Program-made: the position numbers and the translations under genes | The notes under the pieces: model-generated | Told to the model about the DNA's origin: nothing | The model's input: the letters and a program-made list of their open reading frames with translations, nothing else | Databases searched by the model: none | Shown: in pieces, positions 52,143 to 60,994 of the stretch | How the letters are laid out: the number at the start of each line of letters is the position of its first letter | Numbering within the stretch: position 1 is the first letter of the stretch | Assembly: GCA_024103215.1 (NCBI GenBank) | Contig: JAGFIY010000009.1 | Location: forward strand, 1-62,183 | Source: Melioribacteraceae bacterium | GTDB taxonomy: Bacteria; Bacteroidota; Ignavibacteria; Ignavibacteriales; Melioribacteraceae | Length of the DNA stretch: 62,183 nucleotides | Direction: 5' to 3'

Positions 52143-53555
52143 ATGAAAATCTATAATACTCTATCGAAACAGAAAGAAGAATTCATACCGCTATACGATA
52201 ATTATGTAACCATGTACGTTTGCGGTCCTACAGTATACGACTACTTTCATATAGGCAACGCTCGCTCATTTATAATGGGTGATATGTTGCGGCGTTATCT
52301 TGAATATAAAGGATATAAAGTAAAGTACGCAATGAATTTGACGGACGTTGACGATAAAATAATCAATAAAGCAAATGACGAAAAAACTTCCACTGATACG
52401 ATTGCGCAGAAATATATTGATGTATTTTTCGATGATCTCGCAAAATTGAAAGTAAAACCTGCCGATGTTTATCCGAAAGCAACAGAACATATGAATGATA
52501 TGATCGAACTAGTAAAGGACTTGGAGGAAAAGGGAACTGCTTACAATGTTAATGGAAATGTGTTTTATGATGTTTCTAAGTTCAAAGATTACGGAAAACT
52601 TTCGGGTAAAAAGATAGATGAGCTCGAAAGCGGTTCGCGCGTTGAAGTAAACGACCAGAAGCGAAATCCGCTTGATTTTGCTTTGTGGAAAAAAGCTAAA
52701 GATGGCGAACCCTTTTGGGAAAGCCCTTGGGGAAAGGGAAGACCTGGTTGGCATCTTGAGTGCTCTGCTATGAGTATGAAGCATTTAGGTAAAACGATTG
52801 ACATTCATGCCGGCGGCAACGATTTGATATTTCCTCATCATGAAAATGAAATTGCACAAAGCGAGGCTTGCTGCACAGATCAATTTGTCAGGTACTGGGT
52901 TCATTTCGGCTTCTTGAATTTTAAAGAAGAAAAAATGTCAAAATCGTTAGGGAATTTTTTCACCGCTAGAGAGATTTTGAAAAATCATTCAGCCGAAGCT
53001 ATTAGATTATTGTTTGCGCAAACACATTATCATGCCCCGTTAAATTTCAGCAAGGAACTTCTTGAAGCCTCCGAGAAAGGCCTTGAAAAGTTGAACAACT
53101 TAATAGATTCGATTGTTGAAATAAAAAATTCCGGTAAACTTGAAGAAGATTCAAATAAATTTTCGTTTAGCGAATTTTATCTTGAATTTGAACAAGCTAT
53201 GGATGATGATCTGAACACGCCGCGTGCGGTTGCAGTAATTTTTGATTTTATAAAACATGTTAATAAGCTTTTAACTGAGTATCCTTCATCAAAGAATCTT
53301 ATCCATTCTATTGAAATTTTCTTAAACAAAACCACGGATGATGTACTGGGTATATGTAATGTGAAAGAGAATGAAAAAAATAATGCTGCTTCTCTGGAGC
53401 CGAACTTAATTGAAATTTTGATAGGAATCAGAGCCGATGCTAAGAAAAATAAAAACTTTGAACTAGCCGATAAAATTAGAAATGATCTTGCTGAAATTGG
53501 TATAATTTTGAAAGACAGTAAAGACGGAACAACTTACACGAGAAAAAACATATAA
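52143..53555 (+). CDS. cysS: Cysteinyl-tRNA synthetase
   Basis: A 470-residue class I synthetase charging tRNA-Cys. The HIGH region CGPTVYDYFHIGNARSF includes the zinc Cys, WHLECSAMS and HPHHENEIAQSEA supply other zinc ligands, and KMSKSLGNFFTARE is the KMSKS loop. The C-terminal DALR anticodon domain is complete. Length is normal (about 460). The 124 bases shared with aspA upstream form a divergent promoter region. A small membrane-anchored protein gene follows after five bases. Confidence 0.97.
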   Translation: MKIYNTLSKQKEEFIPLYDNYVTMYVCGPTVYDYFHIGNARSFIMGDMLRRYLEYKGYKVKYAMNLTDVDDKIINKANDEKTSTDTIAQKYIDVFFDDLAKLKVKPADVYPKATEHMNDMIELVKDLEEKGTAYNVNGNVFYDVSKFKDYGKLSGKKIDELESGSRVEVNDQKRNPLDFALWKKAKDGEPFWESPWGKGRPGWHLECSAMSMKHLGKTIDIHAGGNDLIFPHHENEIAQSEACCTDQFVRYWVHFGFLNFKEEKMSKSLGNFFTAREILKNHSAEAIRLLFAQTHYHAPLNFSKELLEASEKGLEKLNNLIDSIVEIKNSGKLEEDSNKFSFSEFYLEFEQAMDDDLNTPRAVAVIFDFIKHVNKLLTEYPSSKNLIHSIEIFLNKTTDDVLGICNVKENEKNNAASLEPNLIEILIGIRADAKKNKNFELADKIRNDLAEIGIILKDSKDGTTYTRKNI

Positions 53556-53560
53556 TCTTT

Positions 53561-53926
53561 GTGAAAAATTTGATATATCTTTTCATTTTTTTCGCGTTAA
53601 TTTTAATCGTAGCTTTTGTTTGGTTGTTTGTATTTAATATTTATGCGGTTGAGTATAAAGTCCTTTCAGCTGAAGTGAGTCGCAATGCAGAGTGCCAAAT
53701 CAAATTTCAAGCGGTTCCTTTAAATTCTTTTGGTCAACCGGTTCCTTTCAGAAATGTTGATTTTAATTATGAATTGGAAGAACTAACCGGATTGCGGATA
53801 GTTACATCAATTGAAAATTCTATCGTAATTAAATTAGATTCAAACTTTGCCGATGACAAAATTAGAATTAAGTTCAAATCAAAATATGATCGTAATTTTG
53901 TTGTTAAGACAATTTATGTAAATTGA
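53561..53926 (+). CDS. Small membrane-anchored protein, unknown function
   Basis: A 121-residue protein with one N-terminal membrane helix (about 4-27, LIYLFIFFALILIVAFVWLFVF) and an extracytoplasmic beta-rich domain (NAECQIKFQAVPLNSFGQPVPFRNVDFNYELEE...). The domain pattern suggests an Ig-like or BIG-type sandwich, but no family is recognised. It starts at GTG 53561, five bases after cysS. The next gene follows after about 75 bases. Confidence 0.6.
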   Translation: MKNLIYLFIFFALILIVAFVWLFVFNIYAVEYKVLSAEVSRNAECQIKFQAVPLNSFGQPVPFRNVDFNYELEELTGLRIVTSIENSIVIKLDSNFADDKIRIKFKSKYDRNFVVKTIYVN

Positions 53927-54000
53927 ATTGACTCTGTTTGTCTTTGATTTTAATTCATTTTTTAAGAATATTACGAACAATATTAAACCGGGTGGGAAAA

Positions 54001-54777
54001 ATGCGACAAACTATTTCAAAAATTATTCTGCTGATGTTTTTTGCATTCACTTTATCGTTCGGGCAAGGCACTGCCGGAACTTCCGCAAAGTTTGAATACC
54101 GTTCGCTGATTGATATGTCGAGTGCGGGAATTTTGGAAAGAGGATATTCAGCCGTATCTCTCGAAATGCTACCTTATGGAACAGTAATAACTAGAATGGA
54201 AGTCGGCGTATTCGAAAATTTCAGTTTCGGGATTTCCTATGGCGGTACAAATATCATCGGCTCAGGCAAAGTCGATTGGTATAATCTTCCTGGAGTTAAT
54301 ATACGTTTTAGAATCATTGACGAAAACGAATCACTTCCTGGAATTTTGATCGGGTTCGATTCCCAAGGCAAGGGAATCCAGTTTGAAGATCCCGAAAGAT
54401 TCGAAATTAAATCCCCGGGATTGTTTGCAGCTGCTTCTAAAAATTTTGAATTTTTGGGTTATCTCAGTGTTCATGGTTTGATAAATTATTCGTTGGAGAA
54501 CAATGATCTCGACAAGGATTTTAATCTTGGAATCGGTGTCGAGAAAACAATTGGTTCAAAAGTTTCACTTATTGCCGAATATGATTTTGCCATTAACGAT
54601 AACACCGGTAATTCTCTCGGCAGCGGAAACGGTTACTTAAATATGGGGTTGAGATGGTCTGTTGTTGATGGATTTACACTTGGATTTGATTTAAGAAATC
54701 TTCTTGACAACAAAAAATTTAATAGTTCAAAAGCTGATCGCGGGATATTTGTTGAGTATATAAAATCTCTCTTTTAG
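54001..54777 (+). CDS. Putative outer-membrane beta-barrel protein
   Basis: A 258-residue exported protein. I chose ATG 54001 (GGGTGGG upstream), which gives a clean signal peptide MRQTISKIILLMFFAFTLSFGQ; the frame extends upstream to 53938 without coding support. The mature part is a series of short amphipathic strands (TRMEVGVFENFSFGISYGG, RFRIIDENESLPGILIGFDS, GYLNMGLRWSVVDGFTLGFDLRNLL), typical of a small outer-membrane barrel. I do not recognise the family. A porin-like, assembly or scaffold role is possible. Confidence 0.65.
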   Translation: MRQTISKIILLMFFAFTLSFGQGTAGTSAKFEYRSLIDMSSAGILERGYSAVSLEMLPYGTVITRMEVGVFENFSFGISYGGTNIIGSGKVDWYNLPGVNIRFRIIDENESLPGILIGFDSQGKGIQFEDPERFEIKSPGLFAAASKNFEFLGYLSVHGLINYSLENNDLDKDFNLGIGVEKTIGSKVSLIAEYDFAINDNTGNSLGSGNGYLNMGLRWSVVDGFTLGFDLRNLLDNKKFNSSKADRGIFVEYIKSLF

Positions 54778-54911
54778 TGTCCAAATAATTGTACAAAAGG
54801 TTTTTTATAGTATACAGCGGATAAAGTAATTTGCAATAAAATCTTCCTTTTCGCGATAAAAAGTCGGTATAATATTTGCGACCTGTTTTGTAGTTATAAT
54901 TGGAGGTGACA

Positions 54912-56312
54912 ATGAAAAAGTATTTAGCATTTGTGTTTTTGGGTGTTTCGCTGATTTTGAGTGGATGTTATGCTCAATTTTCTTCAAGGGATTACGGATA
55001 CTATGAAGAATATGATGAATACGGATACTACAAAGTAGAGGATTATCTCGAAACTGAAACCGATACCACTCAATATTCAGCTGATCAAATCGGCGATTAC
55101 ATAGGTTCCGATACAACGGTTTATATGACAGAGGAAGGACGTGTAATTGAAATAAATAATTACTTCACAGTTGCTCAAACTGAACAATCCGAAGATTCCG
55201 CTGTGTATGTTTATAAACCCGGAACAAGAAAATACTTTTTGGATTACTATCCTTCTACTCATCTTACTATTGCGGCTTACACTCCTAATTATTTTTGGTT
55301 CGATCCGTGGTACTACGATCCTTGGTATTATGATTATTGGTATTTTGGCTGGAGTTATTATCCATCGTACTGGCACCATTATCCGCATTGGGGCTGGTAT
55401 GGAAATTATCCATACTACGAATACAATTATTACGGAACCGGCGGATGGGCTTACAACCCGAGCCAGTACAAGTACAGGGATAATTATTCTCCCGGTGGAA
55501 GGGATCGAAATGGAGGTGGTTCCGGTTCAGATAATGTTGGAATAATAAGAGGTGATATCGGTGGAAACACACGGGATCCCGGCAGAGATATTTCTCATCT
55601 TAGTGGCGCAAATTTAAGGGATCTAGATGTAGCTAGAATCGATCCTAAATCCGGTTCAAAAGGAAGCGAAAATTCAACCGGCGATTTTACCAAAGGACGC
55701 GGAACTTCGACTGGTGAGGTTTCTGATGTTAAAAGAACGGGTGACGTTTCAAGAACCGATAAAAAAGTAATAGATAAAAAGAGTACGGGATTTGAAAACA
55801 CACGAGATGTAACAAAAACTGTAACAAAAACGAAAAGCAGTTCAGAATTTAGGAATAACAAAAAACTGCTTGATGCATTAAAGAATAAAATTTCTGAAAA
55901 TCCACGTGGCAGTTCACCTTCTGTACTTAGGGAGATTGTAAATAACAGCAGAAATAGTGGTTCGAGCTCAAGGGGAAGCATTCCAAAACCATCAAGAGAT
56001 TATTCTGATAAATCTAGATCGAATCCTGTTCCAAATTATACACCGCCGCCTGCTGGAAGATCAAATCCAAATTCAGGCAGATCATACGGTGAATCCACTC
56101 CTAGGCGAAGAACTTCTCCACCGAAATCATATTCTCCACCGAGAACAAATTCGTCACCGAAAACTTATTCTTCACCGCCTAAGAGCAGCAATTCAGGTTC
56201 AAGGTCTTATTCTACTCCTTCCAGAGGTAGCAGCAGTTCATCAAAATCGACGGGTAGCAGCAGAGCCGGTTCAAGCAGCCGCTCGAGTTCGGGAAGCAAA
56301 AGCAGGAAATAA
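54912..56312 (+). CDS. Lipoprotein with aromatic-rich block and Ser/Arg/Pro-rich tail
   Basis: A 466-residue lipoprotein: signal peptide with lipobox LSGC (Cys near 20). Residues ~20-110 are acidic and Tyr-rich. Residues ~118-185 are extremely rich in Tyr and Trp (DPWYYDPWYYDYWYFGW, WHHYPHWGWYGNYPYYEYNY), followed by a Gly/Asp/Arg-rich linker, and the last ~150 residues are low complexity, dominated by Ser, Pro, Arg and Lys. No enzymatic domain is visible. It probably sits on the outer membrane, perhaps as a surface or matrix-type protein. The best start is ATG 54912 with GGAGGTGA upstream. A terminator follows. The family is not recognised. Confidence 0.7.
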   Translation: MKKYLAFVFLGVSLILSGCYAQFSSRDYGYYEEYDEYGYYKVEDYLETETDTTQYSADQIGDYIGSDTTVYMTEEGRVIEINNYFTVAQTEQSEDSAVYVYKPGTRKYFLDYYPSTHLTIAAYTPNYFWFDPWYYDPWYYDYWYFGWSYYPSYWHHYPHWGWYGNYPYYEYNYYGTGGWAYNPSQYKYRDNYSPGGRDRNGGGSGSDNVGIIRGDIGGNTRDPGRDISHLSGANLRDLDVARIDPKSGSKGSENSTGDFTKGRGTSTGEVSDVKRTGDVSRTDKKVIDKKSTGFENTRDVTKTVTKTKSSSEFRNNKKLLDALKNKISENPRGSSPSVLREIVNNSRNSGSSSRGSIPKPSRDYSDKSRSNPVPNYTPPPAGRSNPNSGRSYGESTPRRRTSPPKSYSPPRTNSSPKTYSSPPKSSNSGSRSYSTPSRGSSSSSKSTGSSRAGSSSRSSSGSKSRK

Positions 56313-56337
56313 CATTAAATAAATTCTTATATCAAAG

Positions 56338-56375
56338 TCGCTCAATTCATATTTTTGGATTGAGCGATTTTTTTT
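56338..56375 (+). terminator. Rho-independent terminator after the aromatic-rich lipoprotein gene
   Basis: TCGCTCAAT pairs with ATTGAGCGA (ending near 56367) around a 12-nt loop and is followed by a run of eight T. Confidence 0.85.
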
Positions 56376-56459
56376 ATGAATTACTCAAAATTTTTAATTG
56401 TTTCGCTTGAAATCACTTTGCCGGTATTTTATTTTTGAATTCATTTTTAGGAGTATCAA

Positions 56460-57416
56460 ATAGAAGGGGTAGTTTCAAAAATTGAAAGTAAAGATTACTA
56501 TGTGTTTTCCCCGGCTAAAGAAAAAACTTTCCGCTGCAACCTTCCGGGAAAATTCAAAAAACAGTTCGAATTAAAAAAAGACAAACAACGCGTGCTGGAT
56601 ATTGTTACAGTTGGAGATTATGTCGAATTTAATCTCAATGATGTTAATACCGGAACGATATTTTCGGTTAAACCAAGGACAAACTATATTTCCCGCAAAG
56701 CACCGAGAATAAAAGGCGCATCAACCAGAGGCGAAAGATTGGAACAGATTATCTGTGCCAATGTTGAAAATTTGGTTGTAGTTGCAAGCATCACTTTGCC
56801 AAAATTCAACAACCGCCAATTAGATAGATTTATCGTCTGCGGTGAAACTGCCGGAGTAAACACGATCATTGTAATGAATAAATCCGATCTCGACAAAAAT
56901 AGAGAAATCCTCTATTGGGAAAAGTTGTATAAATCTATTGGCTACGAAGTGATCACTACTTCAACTGTCAGCGGTTATGGAATAGATAAATTAAAGATGC
57001 ATATTTTTGGAAAAAAAAGTTTGTTCTGGGGTGTTTCTGGTGTTGGAAAATCTTCTTTATTGAATTCAATGTATCCTGAACTTGATTTCAAAACAAAAGA
57101 GATCAGCAATTGGAGCAGTAAGGGCAAGCACACCACAGTTACAAGTTTTATGGAGAAAGTTGGGGGAAACACTTTCATTATCGATTCGCCCGGTGTGCGT
57201 GAAATTGAACCGTTCGGGATAAGAAAGCACGATCTTTCACATTATTTTGTTGAATTCAAAGATTATCTAAACGAATGTAAATTTAACACTTGCACTCATT
57301 ATCATGAACCGGGATGTGCGGTTGTTGAAGCCGTTGAAAATGATTTAATCTCAGTAGAGAGGTATGAGAGCTACTTAAATTTGCTTGATACAATTGAGGA
57401 TGATATTATTTTTTAG
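56460..57416 (+). CDS. rsgA: Ribosome biogenesis GTPase RsgA
   Basis: A 318-residue circularly permuted GTPase that checks late 30S maturation. In order: N-terminal OB-fold, then G4 (MNKSDL), G1 (GVSGVGKSSLLN), G3 (DSPG), and a C-terminal zinc site with the pattern C-x4-C-x-H-x5-C. The frame has no ATG/GTG/TTG before GTG 56502, but residues 1-14 upstream (EGVVSKIESKDYYV) match the OB-fold start of RsgA. The only near-cognate start is ATA 56460, with AGGAG six bases before it (56449-56453) and an in-frame stop at 56448. The 3' end overlaps a convergent gene by 11 bases. Confidence 0.93.
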   Translation: MEGVVSKIESKDYYVFSPAKEKTFRCNLPGKFKKQFELKKDKQRVLDIVTVGDYVEFNLNDVNTGTIFSVKPRTNYISRKAPRIKGASTRGERLEQIICANVENLVVVASITLPKFNNRQLDRFIVCGETAGVNTIIVMNKSDLDKNREILYWEKLYKSIGYEVITTSTVSGYGIDKLKMHIFGKKSLFWGVSGVGKSSLLNSMYPELDFKTKEISNWSSKGKHTTVTSFMEKVGGNTFIIDSPGVREIEPFGIRKHDLSHYFVEFKDYLNECKFNTCTHYHEPGCAVVEAVENDLISVERYESYLNLLDTIEDDIIF

Positions 57417-58308
57417 TTCCTGCGATCTCAAAGAGTTTCTCTGCAAAATCTCGCACAATTCGATCCGGCACTCCATCAACGTGTTTTGATTGAAATCTAA
57501 AATCACATTGATCATTGACGAAATCGATGGCTACAAATTCATCATCGCTGTTTATTGTAAATTCGGATGAGAAATAATCCATTTTTGTTATCGATGCAAT
57601 TTTTTTAGTAGATTCAACAATTTCTTCGATTTCAAAATTCATATATTCTTTGTTTGTGATTTCACGGTAAATATGAGTTTTATCGTCCCACCAAACGGGA
57701 ATAATTTTTCCGAAAAAATAAAATACTCGCAGCCATGCACGTCCAAAATCTAATTCGATAGTATCTACTTTCTGCTGAATCAGATAATGATCATCCGGAA
57801 GTTCCTGTCTTATTTTCTGAATTTCTTCGTAAGAAAAAACGTTTTCGTGAACACCGTCTCCACCGCCGGTATAATAAGACGGTTTAACTACGAAAGGAAA
57901 ACCGATTTTTTCAAGCCTGGATTTAGAAATCTTATAATTTGGTTTTTCAAAATATGGCGGAAGTATATATGTTAGCGGAAAATTTAACTCAGTCCGTTTT
58001 AGTTTTTTATATGTTCTGACTTTATCAACCGATTCTTCAACAATTGAGTAAGGATTTATGATAAATGTTTCCTTGGATGTGATAAGTTGCGCCAATGGTT
58101 CGAACAATTCGTCCTCGTCCGAAGCTCTATCAAGATAGTATTCGAAAAATAACCTGTTATTAGAAACTTTATCGAAAGTTTCGTGTACATTATATTGATG
58201 TACAATATAAGTAGTGGAACCTCGTGCTTGGAAGATTTGTTCAATTAGATCGATTAAATCTTTATCGTACTTCCATTTATATGCTATTGCCAGATTAAAT
58301 TTTTGCAT
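57406..58308 (-). CDS. ATP-grasp-fold protein of unknown specificity
   Basis: A 300-residue protein with ATP-grasp features: an ATP-binding Lys and Gly-rich loop (FPFVVKPSYYTGGGDGVH), an EFT...FVAIDFVNDQCDFR stretch near residue 255-275 that would carry the metal-binding acidic/Asn residues, and a preceding substrate-domain half. ATP-grasp ligases join a carboxyl to an amine or thiol through an acyl-phosphate. The substrate is unknown and no biosynthetic cluster surrounds it. No signal peptide. I chose ATG 58308; a TTG at 58314 is in frame. It is convergent with rsgA. Confidence 0.65.
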   Translation of the reverse strand: MQKFNLAIAYKWKYDKDLIDLIEQIFQARGSTTYIVHQYNVHETFDKVSNNRLFFEYYLDRASDEDELFEPLAQLITSKETFIINPYSIVEESVDKVRTYKKLKRTELNFPLTYILPPYFEKPNYKISKSRLEKIGFPFVVKPSYYTGGGDGVHENVFSYEEIQKIRQELPDDHYLIQQKVDTIELDFGRAWLRVFYFFGKIIPVWWDDKTHIYREITNKEYMNFEIEEIVESTKKIASITKMDYFSSEFTINSDDEFVAIDFVNDQCDFRFQSKHVDGVPDRIVRDFAEKLFEIAGTKK

Positions 58309-58415
58309 TTTCAAAAAAATTTTACAAAGATATCCAAACTATGATTGGTTATCAATCTTTTGTCTTGTGATTCGATAAAGGAAATTATAAATTCTTTCTT
58401 TAAATAAAGGTGAAA

Positions 58416-60215
58416 ATGAAACGTTACATTATTTTTTCGATATATCTGACGGCTATAACGCTCGGTTCGGTGTTTGCACAAGTTAACACACGGAAAGAAG
58501 CCGCCGCCTCGGATTCTACAGATAGAGCATTGAAAGCTGAGCAGCATGTAATAAATGGTGCATTAGCTGAAATGAATAATAATTATGCAGAAGCTATTTT
58601 GGAATACCAGGATGCACTAAAATTGGATCCTCAACCAGGCATTCATTATTCCCTTGCAAAAAATTATTATAAAATCGGAAAACTTGCTGCTGCGCTAAAT
58701 CATTCTCAAAGCTCTGTTGAGATGGATCCTGATAACACAGAATATTTGGGATTATTGGCAACAATTTACAGTCACGCGGGCGAAATTGATTCCGCAGCCG
58801 CTGCGTTTGAAAAAATTATTTCAATTGACTCAACAGATGTTACCGCATATTATAATTTGGCAAGCATTTACGAGAGTGATAAACCCTTGAAAGCTCTCGA
58901 AATTTATAATCATATTTTAGATTTTACCGGTCCCGATTGGGCGGTTCTCGTAAAAATTGCGGACTTGAATGAGAGGTTGGGGGATATTCCAGCTACAATA
59001 AAAACTTTGGAAGATTTACTTGGGCTTAATCCCAGTAGTCTTGAATTGCATAAACTTCTGATCGAATCGCTTATTAAAAATAAACAGTTTGATAAAGCAA
59101 TAGAAAAAACCGATGAAGTTATTGTACTCTTCCCGGAAGATCTAAATTTAATCGAATTCAGAGCAAATGCTCTCGTTCAAAAAGGGGATTGGAAAGAGGG
59201 TGCAGCAGAGTATAAAAAACTTGTTTCCGATAAATCTCTTTCATTCAACTCAAAAGTAAGAATAGCTGGCGCATTTATTAAACATGCCCTGGATGATTCA
59301 ACCTTGATACCGATAGCACATGATGTAATCGCAGTTGTGGATAAAGATTCAAGCGATTGGCAAATAAAAGCCATGATTGCTGAACTTTATGGAATGGAAG
59401 GAAAAGATTCTCTTGCGGTTGACCAGCTGAAAGCCGCAATAAATCTTGCCGAATGGAATTCGGATATATGGGTTAAATTGGGTGTTATTCTTTTTGAAAG
59501 CGGGAGATTTGAGGATGCCGCCCAAGAAATGTCAGCTGCAGTAAAAAAATTTCCGAACGATTATTTTGTGAACTTCATTCTTGGATTTTCAAAATCGCAG
59601 TTAAATCTTCACGAAGACGCACAACCATATCTTCAGAAGGCAGTAATATTGAATCCGAACGATCCTAATGTTCTTTCGGTTTATGCTTTTACTCTCAATC
59701 AACTTAAAAGGGAAGACGAAGCACTAAGCTATATTAAGAAAGCATTGAGATTTGATCCGGACAACAGTCAGTTATTAGGGATGGCTGGTATGATTTACGA
59801 CAATAAGGAGATGTGGGCGGAATGTGATTCATCCTATGAAAGGGCATTGCGTCTTGATCCAGAAAGTGCACTTATCTTAAACAACTATGCTTATTCACTT
59901 TCCGAAAGGGGAATCCAACTCGAGCGTGCACTTAATATGGTTCAAAAATCTATTGAGCAGGATCCCGAAAATTCATCTTATCTCGATACGATTGGATGGG
60001 TATATTACAAACTTGGCGAGTATAATAAAGCAGAAAGCTATATTTTAAAAGCGATTGAAATTGATGAGAATAACGCAACACTTCTCGATCATCTCGGCGA
60101 TATTTATCTAAAACAAAATAAATTGAATAAAGCCATTGAAATGTGGAAAAAAGCTCAAGAACTGGACCCGGAAAACGAAAATATCAATAGTAAAATCGGC
60201 GATAAAAAAATATGA
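58416..60215 (+). CDS. Exported tetratricopeptide-repeat protein
   Basis: A 599-residue exported protein: signal peptide (about 1-22, ending SVFAQ), then about 14-15 TPR units across the whole length (for example AILEYQDALKLDPQPGIHYSL, YLGLLATIYSHAGEIDSAAAA, YAFTLNQLKREDEALSYIKK, DTIGWVYYKLGEYNKAESYIL). It is probably a periplasmic scaffold. Start ATG 58416, with AAGGTGA upstream. Overlapping start and stop codons (ATGA at 60212) tie it to the DUF4292 lipoprotein gene; the three-gene set TPR, DUF4292, EnvC-like recurs in this phylum and suggests joint envelope work. Confidence 0.75.
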   Translation: MKRYIIFSIYLTAITLGSVFAQVNTRKEAAASDSTDRALKAEQHVINGALAEMNNNYAEAILEYQDALKLDPQPGIHYSLAKNYYKIGKLAAALNHSQSSVEMDPDNTEYLGLLATIYSHAGEIDSAAAAFEKIISIDSTDVTAYYNLASIYESDKPLKALEIYNHILDFTGPDWAVLVKIADLNERLGDIPATIKTLEDLLGLNPSSLELHKLLIESLIKNKQFDKAIEKTDEVIVLFPEDLNLIEFRANALVQKGDWKEGAAEYKKLVSDKSLSFNSKVRIAGAFIKHALDDSTLIPIAHDVIAVVDKDSSDWQIKAMIAELYGMEGKDSLAVDQLKAAINLAEWNSDIWVKLGVILFESGRFEDAAQEMSAAVKKFPNDYFVNFILGFSKSQLNLHEDAQPYLQKAVILNPNDPNVLSVYAFTLNQLKREDEALSYIKKALRFDPDNSQLLGMAGMIYDNKEMWAECDSSYERALRLDPESALILNNYAYSLSERGIQLERALNMVQKSIEQDPENSSYLDTIGWVYYKLGEYNKAESYILKAIEIDENNATLLDHLGDIYLKQNKLNKAIEMWKKAQELDPENENINSKIGDKKI

Positions 60216-60994
60216 AAAACAGACTCCTTCTTGCATCAGTTTTAATTTTGATTGTACTTAGCCTCGAAGCTTGCGTTCCTTCAAAACCGGAGTACGAGGA
60301 ACGAATTTTAACTTCCACACGATTGATTAAAAAATTGGAAGCGAACCGAAGAGCGATCAAAACATTTAATGCAGTTGGTACGATGGATGTTGACAGTAAA
60401 GAATTCGGCGGTTCAGCTACATTCGAAGTTACACTCAAAAAACCGGATACAATAAAAGTTAATATTTACGGACCTTTCGGAATAGACTTAGCTGAGGCAG
60501 TCGTAACCAATAGAAATTTTATTTTCTATGATGTGATGAACAATAAAGTCTATAAAGGAATGAATTCGCAATCAGCTTTAAGGGAAATATTTAAAGTCGA
60601 TTTTACTTTCGAGGAATTGATGGATGCGTTCGCCGGTTCGGTTAATCTGACGGAAAAACTGCGAAGAGAACCTGACGTTTATAACGTTTTTGATGATACA
60701 TATGAGTTGATCTATGTTGATAATAACGGGAGAAAAAACATTTACGTAATAAATCAAGCTGATCTTGCGATAACTTCTTTTAAAATAACAGACAGGAACG
60801 GGAAAAACAGTCTGCACGGAAAATATGTTAGATTTCAAAATTATAATGATGTCCCGGTACCGCAGGAGAGCGAAATTATAAATTACGAGATGGATCAAAG
60901 CATAAAACTCAAATACAAAAGTATAGATGTCAATACAGAAACCAAAGCATTTACTATCAATTATCCAAGTGATGCCGAGATCATAGAGTTGTGA
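60212..60994 (+). CDS. DUF4292 (LolB-like) lipoprotein
   Basis: A 260-residue lipoprotein (signal peptide with lipobox SLEAC, Cys near 21) followed by a DUF4292-type domain: FNAVGTMDVDSKEFGGSATFEV, KVNIYGPFGIDLAEAVV, NFIFYDVMNNKVYKGM. The fold of this family is related to LolA/LolB-type lipoprotein carriers, so a role in lipoprotein or lipid handling at the outer membrane is plausible but unproven. The start overlaps the preceding TPR gene, and the GTG of the next gene overlaps its stop (GTGA at 60991). Confidence 0.8.
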   Translation: MKNRLLLASVLILIVLSLEACVPSKPEYEERILTSTRLIKKLEANRRAIKTFNAVGTMDVDSKEFGGSATFEVTLKKPDTIKVNIYGPFGIDLAEAVVTNRNFIFYDVMNNKVYKGMNSQSALREIFKVDFTFEELMDAFAGSVNLTEKLRREPDVYNVFDDTYELIYVDNNGRKNIYVINQADLAITSFKITDRNGKNSLHGKYVRFQNYNDVPVPQESEIINYEMDQSIKLKYKSIDVNTETKAFTINYPSDAEIIEL

